From Asaia bogorensis (GTDB taxonomy: Bacteria > Pseudomonadota > Alphaproteobacteria > Acetobacterales > Acetobacteraceae), in assembly GCA_945871455.1 (NCBI GenBank), contig CAMBXJ010000224.1, positions 1 to 7,209 of the forward strand: DNA of 7,209 bases, written 5' to 3'. Position 1 is the stretch's first letter, and each line of letters begins with the position of its first letter. This document shows, one piece after another, positions 1 to 5,606 of this stretch. The position numbers were made by a program, and so were the translations under genes. The notes under the pieces are model-generated. The model was not told the origin of the DNA. It did not search any database and saw only the letters and a program-made list of their open reading frames with translations.

Positions 1-75
1 GCTGCGGATGTTCAGCGGCATGATGGCCCCAGTAATGTCGGGATAAAATCCCTCGGCGGGTACGCGTGTAGACAT
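1..75 (-). CDS. Probable 5' end of a divergent gene, function unknown (partial)
   Basis: Reading leftward from an ATG at 75-73, the minus strand is open for 25 codons to the window edge. It begins MSTRVPAEGFYPDITG and continues AIMPLNIRS. The residue mix (FYPDITG, then MPLNIR) looks like real protein, unlike the Arg/Cys-rich translation of the same frame upstream of the ATG, and no plus-strand gene competes here. No Shine-Dalgarno sequence is visible before the ATG, so the start is uncertain; an in-frame ATG at 21-19 is an alternative. I do not recognise the family from 25 residues. Its position back to back with the transporter operon suggests shared regulation, and possibly an enzyme or regulator acting on the same ligand, but that is inference only. 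Confidence 0.42.
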   Translation of the reverse strand, partial: MSTRVPAEGFYPDITGAIMPLNIRS

Positions 76-78
76 TAT

Positions 79-92
79 CAGACGTGCGTCTG
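79..92. promoter_or_regulatory. 14-bp palindrome, candidate operator in the divergent region
   Basis: CAGACG-TG-CGTCTG is a perfect 6-bp inverted repeat around a 2-base centre. It overlaps a second 8-bp palindrome, CTGTACAG, at 90-97. It lies 3 bases upstream of the putative minus-strand ATG and about 120 bases upstream of the permease start, where a dimeric regulator of both directions could bind. Its symmetry is directly visible; its role is inferred, and I cannot assign it to a regulator family. Confidence 0.3.
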
Positions 93-200
93 TACAGCAC
101 GATCGGCCTGCTCGACGGACCGGACCCCATCCAACCGACGCACGCCAACACACCGCATTGCCATCGACGCCCCCCCTGTGACAGTTTGCCTCGATTGACA

Positions 201-205
201 GGGAG
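201..205 (+). promoter_or_regulatory. Ribosome binding site that selects the GTG start of the permease
   Basis: GGGAG ends 8 bases before the GTG at 214. The alternative in-frame ATG at 241 has only a pyrimidine-rich stretch in front of it and no purine-rich motif. This spacing is why the GTG is chosen as the start. Confidence 0.6.
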
Positions 206-213
206 AACATCGG

Positions 214-1989
214 GTGGACGCACAGGCGACCAGCCTCGCCATGGGCGGAGCAAAGACGAACTCATTCGCGTCGCGGTCGCATCGCTGGTTGCCCTGGGCC
301 TGGGCGGCTCTGTTGGTTGCCGTGCTGACTTTCCTGATCATCTACCCGACATCCATGCTGCTGATCGGGGCACTGACAAACGTCAATCCCGTGGTCGACG
401 GCTACCAGTTGTCGGACCTGTCGATCGCCAACTTCTTGACCGTCGCCGCCAACCCGAATGTCGCGGGCGCGCTGGCCAACTCCCTGATCGCCTGCGGGGG
501 AGGCACCATCGTCGCCGTCTTCATCGGCCTGTCGTTTGCCTGGGTGGTGGTGCGCACCAACACGCCGTGCAAGGCGCTGATCGCCAGCGCCGGCATGTTG
601 CCGCTGTTCGTGCCGCCGCTGGTCGCCGGTGTCGCCTGGGCGATCCTCGGTTCACCCAAGACCGGGTTGATCAATCTGATCATGTCGAAGGCAGGGCTGC
701 CGATCCGGATCGACCTCTACTCGATGACCGGCATGATCTTCGTCTTCGGCATCTACTACGCGCCCTATGTCTACATGTTCACCGCCGCCGCTTTGCGCAA
801 CATGGACCCGTCGCTGGAGGAAGCCGCCGAAATCTCCGGTGCCAGCGCGACCCGCACCATGGCGACGGTGACCTTTCCCCTGATCATGCCCGCCATCATC
901 GCCGGCATGCTCCTCTCCTTCATCATCATGCTCGGCATCTACGGCATCCCCGCGGTGCTAGGGTCGCCCGCCAATATCCCGGTCCTGACGACGTATATCT
1001 TCGCGCTGACGGCGTGGTCGCCGCCGCAATACAACACCGCGGCCTCGGTCGCCGTCATCCTGATGATCGTGACCGGGGTGCTGGTCTACCTGCAACAGAA
1101 GGCGATCTCCGGGCGCAGCTACACGACGGTGGCCGGCAAGGCATTTCGGCCGCGGTCGCTGAACCTGGGGCCATGGCGGTTCCTGACGTTGGGGCTGGCG
1201 ATCGTCTATATTTTCGTGGTCGTGATCCTGCCGACCCTGGCGCTGATCGTCGCGGCATTCCGAAAATTCATGTTCATCCGCGACATTCCGGCGCTGTTCG
1301 ATATGAAGCAGTATAGCTGGATCCATTTCAGCAAGATGTTCGACAATCCGCTGACGCTGCAATCGATCTACAACTCGATGTATGTCGGCATCCTGACCGC
1401 GATCGTCGGCGGCATCCTGTCGTTTGCCATCGGCTACACGATCACCCGCACCCAGACGCCGGGTCGGCGGATCATCGACATCATCACCACGATCCCGGTC
1501 GCCATTCCCGGGCTGGTGATCGGCGTCGCCTATCTGTGGGCCTGGATCGGGTTGCCGGGCGGTCTTTACGGCACGTTCTGGATCCTCGCGCTGGCCTTCG
1601 TCGCCCGCTTCCTGCCCGATACCGTGAAGGCGCTGTCCACATCCCTGATGCAACTGCACAAGGAATTGGAAGAAGCCGCCTGGATCTGCGGCCGCGGCAT
1701 GCTGGGCACCATCGGCACCATCGTCCTGCCGCTGGCCCGCCCGGGAGTCGTCGCCGGCATGACCTTGCTGTTCATCCTGGCGATCCGCGAACTGGGTTCG
1801 TCGCTGTTCCTCTATTCCAGCGGCACCATGGTCATGGCGGTGCAGCTTCTGGGCTACTACGAGGGTGGCAATATCGGCATCACCGCGGCGTTCAGCCTGG
1901 TGCAGATGGCGCTGCTCGCCGTCCTGATCACGTGCACCAACTGGCTCTCTCGCGGCGCCGCCGAAGGAGGAGTCGTCAGAACCGGCTGA
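214..1989 (+). CDS. ABC importer permease, fused two-module AfuB/FbpB type
   Basis: This 591-residue inner-membrane protein forms the translocation channel of a binding-protein-dependent ABC importer. It contains two homologous permease modules in one chain, the arrangement of the ferric-iron (FbpB/AfuB-like) family. About twelve hydrophobic segments can be drawn, near residues 27-53, 86-113, 121-146, 171-194, 222-249, 273-294, 322-348, 385-410, 420-446, 452-468, 508-528 and 555-577. Each module carries a cytoplasmic EAA loop that docks on the ATPase: LEEAAEISGA at 201-210 with FPLIMP at 221-226, and LEEAAWICGR at 485-494 with LPLARP at 505-510. Both loops look intact, so the protein should work with a homodimer of the ATPase at 4163-5263. 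Start: GTG with GGGAG 8 bases upstream. It is the first gene of a four-gene operon. The length is normal for a fused permease. The substrate cannot be read from this subunit. Confidence 0.95.
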   Translation: MDAQATSLAMGGAKTNSFASRSHRWLPWAWAALLVAVLTFLIIYPTSMLLIGALTNVNPVVDGYQLSDLSIANFLTVAANPNVAGALANSLIACGGGTIVAVFIGLSFAWVVVRTNTPCKALIASAGMLPLFVPPLVAGVAWAILGSPKTGLINLIMSKAGLPIRIDLYSMTGMIFVFGIYYAPYVYMFTAAALRNMDPSLEEAAEISGASATRTMATVTFPLIMPAIIAGMLLSFIIMLGIYGIPAVLGSPANIPVLTTYIFALTAWSPPQYNTAASVAVILMIVTGVLVYLQQKAISGRSYTTVAGKAFRPRSLNLGPWRFLTLGLAIVYIFVVVILPTLALIVAAFRKFMFIRDIPALFDMKQYSWIHFSKMFDNPLTLQSIYNSMYVGILTAIVGGILSFAIGYTITRTQTPGRRIIDIITTIPVAIPGLVIGVAYLWAWIGLPGGLYGTFWILALAFVARFLPDTVKALSTSLMQLHKELEEAAWICGRGMLGTIGTIVLPLARPGVVAGMTLLFILAIRELGSSLFLYSSGTMVMAVQLLGYYEGGNIGITAAFSLVQMALLAVLITCTNWLSRGAAEGGVVRTG

Positions 1990-2057
1990 CCGGAAGACGC
2001 CGATCGCCGGGGCACCAACCTGCTCGGCGAACCGGCCTACCTCCGGCGCCGCCCAAC

Positions 2058-2063
2058 GGGAGG
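2058..2063 (+). promoter_or_regulatory. Strong ribosome binding site of the first binding-protein gene
   Basis: GGGAGG lies 5 bases before the ATG at 2069 and is the best Shine-Dalgarno match in the operon, compatible with a binding protein being made in excess over the membrane subunits. The remaining part of the 79-base gap (1990-2057) shows no convincing promoter or terminator. Confidence 0.65.
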
Positions 2064-2068
2064 ATACG

Positions 2069-3106
2069 ATGCAGCTTACACGCCGTCAGGTTATCGGCTC
2101 GCTCGCAGCCGCCGGGGCAACGCTCACCTACGGCCCCGCACGAGCGGCCAAGCCTTATGACCCGCCTGGGTCACTGATCGACGCCGCGCGCAAGGAAGGC
2201 GGCTTCACCCTGTTCAGCGCCACCTTCCCAGAGGTGCAGCAGGAGGTCATCAACCTTTTCAACAAGCGCTTCCCGTTCGTGAAGGTCCGCTTCGTCCGCG
2301 CATCGGGCGGCCAACTTATCACCCGCGTTCGCACGGAAGCCGCCGCGGGCAAGCTGGAAGCGGACGTGATCGAGCATTCCGACCGCGGGCAGATGCTGGA
2401 CCTGGAGGCACTGCTCGCCGATTATGCGCCGCCGAATGCAGCCGATTACATGCCGGCCGCGCTGGTGTCCCCCAAGCTCTGGCCCACGACCACGATTTCG
2501 TGGTGCATCGCCTGGAATTCGGAACTGGTGAAGAACCCGCCGAAGAACTGGATGGATCTGTGCAAGCCGGAATACGGCGATGGCAAGATTGGCCAGGTGA
2601 TCGGCCCATCCGGCGGCACCACCTGGACCCGCATCATGTTCGAGCGTCTGGTCCTTGCCGATGACTACTGGGTCAGGCAGGCGGCGACGAAGCCCAAACT
2701 GTTCCCCTCCGGCGGTCCCTTGTCGGACAGCGTGACGCGCGGGGAGATATTGATCGCGCCCCTCACGCACAACGCCGCCTTCCCCAAGAAGCGGGACGGC
2801 GCACCGATCGCGGCGATCTATCCGCCCGAGGGCATCCCGGTGATCCCCTACGGCTCGGGCATCCCGAAATCCGCGCGCTATCCGAATGCCGCCAAGCTCT
2901 GGCTGGACTGGGTGCTGTCCGATGACGGCCAGACCCAGTCGATCCGCGAGCAGGGCAACCTGACCTCCCTGGCCAGCCCGCCGGCGAAGCCCGATATGTT
3001 CGATGCCACCCGCCATAAACTGTGGCTGCCCGAATTCGCCGCCTTCAACAGCCTGCGTGACAAGTGGCTGGAGGAGTGGAACAAGACCTATGGCTACCGA
3101 CAGTAA
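2069..3106 (+). CDS. Periplasmic substrate-binding protein of ABC importer, copy 1 (AfuA/FbpA-like family)
   Basis: This 345-residue secreted protein should bind the transported ligand in the periplasm and deliver it to the permease encoded just upstream. The N-terminus has a twin-arginine-like signal (TRRQVIGSL, residues 4-12), a short hydrophobic stretch and an ARA|AKP cleavage site after residue 26. Tat export is possible, though the motif lacks the usual Phe. The mature part fits a type 2 periplasmic-binding fold of the AfuA/FbpA group (SBP_bac_6/8-like). Conserved blocks shared with the next gene include RASGGQLITRVRTEA (77-91), ADYAPPNAADYMPA (117-130), PSGGTTWTR (180-188) and IPYGSGIPKSAR (259-270). 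The region where ferric-binding relatives have adjacent tyrosines reads THNAAFPKK (233-241), so ferric binding is not supported. Cys146 and Cys165 are unique to this copy. Start: ATG with GGGAGG 5 bases upstream. Related family members import iron, phosphonates, thiamine or phosphorylated sugars; I cannot choose among them. Confidence 0.92.
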   Translation: MQLTRRQVIGSLAAAGATLTYGPARAAKPYDPPGSLIDAARKEGGFTLFSATFPEVQQEVINLFNKRFPFVKVRFVRASGGQLITRVRTEAAAGKLEADVIEHSDRGQMLDLEALLADYAPPNAADYMPAALVSPKLWPTTTISWCIAWNSELVKNPPKNWMDLCKPEYGDGKIGQVIGPSGGTTWTRIMFERLVLADDYWVRQAATKPKLFPSGGPLSDSVTRGEILIAPLTHNAAFPKKRDGAPIAAIYPPEGIPVIPYGSGIPKSARYPNAAKLWLDWVLSDDGQTQSIREQGNLTSLASPPAKPDMFDATRHKLWLPEFAAFNSLRDKWLEEWNKTYGYRQ

Positions 3107-3120
3107 GGACTCTTGACCGC

Positions 3121-4161
3121 ATGATCACCCTGAACCGCCGCCACGCGCTTGGATCGCTCGCCGCGCTGACTTTGATCGCCAAATACGGCCCCGCCCGCGC
3201 CGCGAAACCGTTCCAGGCGCCCGCATCCCTGGTCGATGCGGCGAAGAAGGAAGGCGAGCTGATCCTCTACACCGCCGCCTTCCCGGAGGTGATGCAGGAT
3301 ACGATAACCCTGTTCAACAAGCGCTTCTCCGGCATCAAGGTGCGCATGGTGCGCGCATCCGGCGGTCAGTTGATTACCCGGGTCCGCACCGAAGCGTCGC
3401 AGAACAAGCTCGAAGCCGATATCCTGGACCATTCCGACCGCGCGCAGGTGAAGTCGCTGGAGGAGCTGTTCGCCGATTACGCGCCGCCCAACGCGGCCGA
3501 CTACATGCCGGCAACTCTGGTGTCGCCGAAGATCTGGCCGAGCATCACGCCGGCCTGGTCGATCGCGTGGAACACCGAACTGGTGAAGAATCCGCCGAAG
3601 ACCTGGTGGGACCTGACCAAGCCGGAATGGGCCGACGGCAAGGTCGGCCAGGTGATCGCGCCGTCCGGCGGCACAACCTGGACGCGGGCGATGTTCGAAC
3701 GCCAGGTGCTGGGCGAGGACTACTGGCCGAAGCTCGCCGCCAACAAGACGAAGCTCTACCCATCCGGCGCGCCGCTGTCCGATGCCGTTGTGCGTGGGGA
3801 AATCCTGGTGGCCCCGCTGATCTACAACATCGTCTATCCGAAGAAGGTCGCCGGTGCGCCGATCGATGCCATTTATCCCAAGGAAGGTGTGCCGATCATT
3901 CCATACGGCAGCGCCATTCCTAAATCCGCCCGCCATCCCAATGCGGCCCGCCTGTGGATGGATTGGATACTGTCCGATGAGGGCCAGGAGCACTCCCTGC
4001 GCGACCAGGGCAACATGACCGCCCTGAAGAATCCGCCCATTGCGCCGCCGGGCTTCGATCCGAAGACCGACAAGCTGTGGACCCCTGATTTCGCTCAGTT
4101 CGAGTCGCTCAACGCCCGTTGGCTGGAAGACTGGAACAAGGCATTCGGATACCGTCAGTAA
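3121..4161 (+). CDS. Periplasmic substrate-binding protein of ABC importer, copy 2
   Basis: This 346-residue protein is a paralogue of the gene before it and belongs to the same AfuA/FbpA-like group. The start is the ATG at 3121 because the signal peptide begins there (NRRHALGSL at residues 5-13, cleavage near AR|AAKP at about residue 26). Longer in-frame GTG starts at 3064 and 3076 lie inside the preceding gene and would put non-signal sequence in front. AAGGA at 3105-3109 overlaps the previous stop codon and sits 11 bases before the ATG, so translation is likely coupled. Key blocks are RASGGQLITRVRTEA (78-92), ADYAPPNAADYMPA (118-131), PSGGTTWTR (181-189) and IPYGSAIPKSAR (260-271). The segment matching the iron-ligand site of FbpA proteins reads IYNIVYPKK (234-242): two tyrosines are present but not adjacent. 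It shares one permease and one ATPase with copy 1, so the two may widen ligand range or differ in affinity. This copy has no cysteine in the mature chain. Confidence 0.92.
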   Translation: MITLNRRHALGSLAALTLIAKYGPARAAKPFQAPASLVDAAKKEGELILYTAAFPEVMQDTITLFNKRFSGIKVRMVRASGGQLITRVRTEASQNKLEADILDHSDRAQVKSLEELFADYAPPNAADYMPATLVSPKIWPSITPAWSIAWNTELVKNPPKTWWDLTKPEWADGKVGQVIAPSGGTTWTRAMFERQVLGEDYWPKLAANKTKLYPSGAPLSDAVVRGEILVAPLIYNIVYPKKVAGAPIDAIYPKEGVPIIPYGSAIPKSARHPNAARLWMDWILSDEGQEHSLRDQGNMTALKNPPIAPPGFDPKTDKLWTPDFAQFESLNARWLEDWNKAFGYRQ

Positions 4162-4162
4162 C

Positions 4163-5263
4163 ATGTCCTCCGAACTTCGCGTCGAGCAGCTTCGCAAGGT
4201 CTTCACCACCGGCAAGCCACCGGTGGCCAAGGCCGCCGTGGACGATGTGTCCTTCACCATTGCCGCGGGAGAAATCGTGGTGCTGCTGGGGCCCTCCGGC
4301 TGTGGCAAGACCACGACCTTGCGCTGCGTCGCGGGGTTGGAGCATCCGACGTCCGGGCGCATCGTGATCGGTGGGACGATGTACACCGATCCGCAGGCTG
4401 GCGTGCTGGTGCCCCCGCGAAGTCGGAATCTGGGCATGGTGTTCCAGTCCTACGCCGTCTGGCCGCACATGACGGTGCGCCAGAACGTCGCCTATCCGCT
4501 GAAGGCCCGCGGCACGCCGCGGTCCGAACTGAACAAGGCGGTCGAGCAGGCGTTGGACCTGGTGGAACTGGGATCTTACGCGGACCGGCCGGTGACGCAA
4601 TTGTCCGGCGGGCAGATGCAGCGGGTCGCTCTCGCCCGCAGCATGGTCTACCAGCCGCAGATTCTGCTGCTGGACGAACCGCTCTCCAACCTCGACGCGC
4701 AGTTGCGGCTGCGCCTGCGTGACGACCTGCGCCGCATCATCAAGCGGGTCGGCCTGACCGCGCTTTACGTGACGCACGACCAGACCGAGGCCGTGGTTCT
4801 GGGCGATCGCATCGGCGTGATGCGGGACGGAAAGCTGCTGCAACTCGATACGCCGAGCGAGATATATAATCGGCCGGCGGATTTGTTTGTGGCGGGGTTC
4901 ACGGGGGCGTCGAATGTGATCGATGGCACGGTGGTGTCTCGGGATGGGGCGTTCGGGGTGATCGCTGTGGGCGCCAATGAGCGACTGACGGCACGCCTCG
5001 GTGATGGGGTTTCCGAGGGGGCGGCCGTGAAGGTCGCCTTGCGCCCGGACAATGTTGGGCTGTCGCCGGTCGGTGCCGGCCCGAACCAGTTCAAGGTGCG
5101 GGTGGCATCGCGTCACTACCAGGGCACCCAGACGGTCTATGAATTGACCCTCGCCGGCGCCACCATCGAGGCGTTGGAAGTTGGCAGCGCCGCGCGCCAT
5201 GACGTCGATAGTGAGATCGTCGTCGCGCTGCCGCCCGAAATCTGCTGGGCCTACGCGGCATAG
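4163..5263 (+). CDS. ABC importer ATP-binding protein with C-terminal TOBE-like domain (FbpC/PotA-like)
   Basis: This 366-residue cytoplasmic ATPase would dimerise and drive the permease through its two EAA loops. All catalytic motifs are present: Walker A GPSGCGKT (43-50), Q-loop Gln95 in VFQSYAVWPHMTV, signature LSGGQ (147-151), Walker B ILLLDE (167-172), D-loop SNLD (175-178) and switch His205 in VTHDQTEA. The TDPQAGVLVPPRSRNLGMVFQ-type stretch (about 76-95) is characteristic of the iron/spermidine/2-aminoethylphosphonate branch. Residues from about 240 form a TOBE-like regulatory domain with LRPDNVGL (293-300). The ATG at 4163 follows the stop of the binding-protein gene by one base with no clear ribosome site, so translation is probably coupled; a longer in-frame start at 4040 lies inside the upstream gene and would add non-homologous residues. 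Codon choice changes from C-ending to G- and T-ending codons (with ATA, TTG, TTT, GGG) near position 4860, at the join between ATPase and TOBE domains. The substrate is not determined by this subunit. Confidence 0.95.
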   Translation: MSSELRVEQLRKVFTTGKPPVAKAAVDDVSFTIAAGEIVVLLGPSGCGKTTTLRCVAGLEHPTSGRIVIGGTMYTDPQAGVLVPPRSRNLGMVFQSYAVWPHMTVRQNVAYPLKARGTPRSELNKAVEQALDLVELGSYADRPVTQLSGGQMQRVALARSMVYQPQILLLDEPLSNLDAQLRLRLRDDLRRIIKRVGLTALYVTHDQTEAVVLGDRIGVMRDGKLLQLDTPSEIYNRPADLFVAGFTGASNVIDGTVVSRDGAFGVIAVGANERLTARLGDGVSEGAAVKVALRPDNVGLSPVGAGPNQFKVRVASRHYQGTQTVYELTLAGATIEALEVGSAARHDVDSEIVVALPPEICWAYAA

Positions 5264-5299
5264 GAAGCCGCGGGCGTCGCTTTTCTGGCCAATTGGGCC

Positions 5300-5334
5300 G
5301 GATCGCCACTGGTACGCACGCCAGCCATTGATCC
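5300..5334 (+). other. Two-tier stem-loop 37 bases after the transporter operon
   Basis: GGATC at 5300-5304 pairs with GATCC at 5330-5334. Inside it, CTGG at 5309-5312 pairs with CCAG at 5321-5324 around an 8-base loop, with a 4x5 internal loop between the two stems. It might stabilise the 3' end of the operon mRNA or take part in rho-dependent ending. There is no U tract after it. Confidence 0.3.
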
Positions 5335-5352
5335 AGCGGCACGCGGTCCCAT

Positions 5353-5362
5353 TTTATATAAT
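5353..5362 (+). promoter_or_regulatory. AT-rich island with a consensus -10-like TATAAT
   Basis: A 14-base stretch of only A and T (5351-5364) stands out against GC-rich surroundings and contains TATAAT at 5357-5362. The best -35-like hexamer is TTGATC at 5328-5333, which gives a 23-base spacer to TATAAT (too long), or 19 bases to the overlapping TTTATA at 5353-5358. The reverse strand is also AT-rich here, so direction is unclear. It lies about 240 bases before the next gene. If it is a promoter, it would most naturally drive an RNA across the hairpins that follow. Confidence 0.25.
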
Positions 5363-5382
5363 ATGAGTGGGATGAAGCCACT

Positions 5383-5426
5383 CGGCCAGCGCCGCGTTGA
5401 TATGCGGATAGTGGCGCGGCTGGCCG
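5383..5426 (+). other. Long GC-rich stem-loop in the intergenic region
   Basis: CGGCCAGC at 5383-5390 pairs perfectly with GCTGGCCG at 5419-5426, and CGCG at 5393-5396 pairs with CGCG at 5415-5418. This gives a 12-bp stem with a 2-base bulge and an 18-base loop. Its right arm overlaps the left arm of the next hairpin (5423-5441), so both cannot form fully at once. Confidence 0.4.
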
Positions 5427-5441
5427 CCCATCCTGGGTGGC
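5423..5441 (+). other. Compact stem-loop, competing with the previous one
   Basis: GCCGCCCA at 5423-5430 pairs with TGGGTGGC at 5434-5441 around a TCC loop. All eight positions pair as RNA, one of them G-U. A further 6-bp stem, CGACCG (5450-5455) with CGGTCG (5462-5467), follows 8 bases later. No T tract follows either one. Confidence 0.35.
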
Positions 5442-5606
5442 GATCATACCGACCGATGTGGCGGTCGTGGCATCGTTAATGTCCCAATCAGCGGTTGGTC
5501 CGTGGCGGTATTCCGCCGGCGTCGATGCTGCGGCGCATTGACGCTTCGCCGTACCCTCGCTTCTCGCCCCAGTTGTTGCACCCGTCATTCAAAGGAACCA
5601 TGCGCG

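Larger units (their letters stand above)
2069..4161 (+). repeat. Tandem gene duplication of the binding-protein gene
   Basis: The genes at 2069-3106 and 3121-4161 are paralogous copies in direct order, separated by 14 bases. Their mature proteins (320 residues each) align end to end without a gap, and my hand count gives about 216 identical positions, roughly 67 percent. Both end GYRQ followed by TAA. The signal peptides differ by one residue in length and in most positions. Divergence is strongest at residues about 45-63 and 300-325 of copy 1, while the stretches around RASGGQLITRVRTE and PSGGTTWTR are fixed. Confidence 0.9.
5264..5606. other. 343-base intergenic region without a confident gene, hairpin-rich
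   Basis: Neither strand gives a convincing gene between the ATPase stop and the small membrane protein. The minus strand has a long open frame (about 5588 into the ATPase gene), but most of it is the antisense of the ATPase and has no family features. The segment holds several inverted repeats, an AT-rich island at 5351-5364, and a short coding-like minus-strand fragment ending at 5354. No hairpin is followed by a T tract, so no rho-independent terminator is called for the transporter operon. The promoter of the small gene at 5607 probably lies in the last hundred bases, but I cannot place it. Confidence 0.6.

Noticed and set aside
21..49. Weak promoter-like pair TGATGG and TAAAAT with a 17-base spacer
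   Set aside because: The -35 match is poor, and the segment appears to be coding on the minus strand, so it was not listed as a promoter.
170..176. Run of seven C in the permease leader, possible phase-variation tract
   Set aside because: A short homopolymer in GC-rich DNA that is not placed in a promoter spacer or coding frame I can define; no evidence for switching.
195..200. Perfect TTGACA hexamer upstream of the permease
   Set aside because: It abuts the ribosome binding site at 201-205. A matching -10 would fall inside the coding region near 218-223, where none is seen, so it is not a usable -35 for this gene.
84..1316. Long plus-strand open frame overlapping the permease in another frame
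   Set aside because: Its product is Arg/His/Asp-rich with no recognisable domain, while the overlapping permease frame has clear membrane segments and EAA loops.
3064..3120. Longer N-terminus for the second binding protein, from a GTG inside the first
   Set aside because: It would place 19 residues of out-of-frame sequence from the preceding gene ahead of a complete signal peptide; the ATG at 3121 is the sensible start.
3094..4437. Very long minus-strand open frame opposite the second binding-protein gene
   Set aside because: It is the antisense shadow of well-supported genes, rich in Arg, Gly and His with no family features, as expected from GC-rich coding DNA.
5266..5286. GC-rich stretch followed by TTTT after the ATPase stop, possible terminator
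   Set aside because: Only a 3-bp stem can be drawn before the four T residues, which is too weak for a rho-independent terminator.
5287..5299. Near-palindrome GGCCAATTGGGCC after the ATPase gene
   Set aside because: One base breaks the symmetry, and it has no positional relation to a start codon; probably chance in GC-rich DNA.
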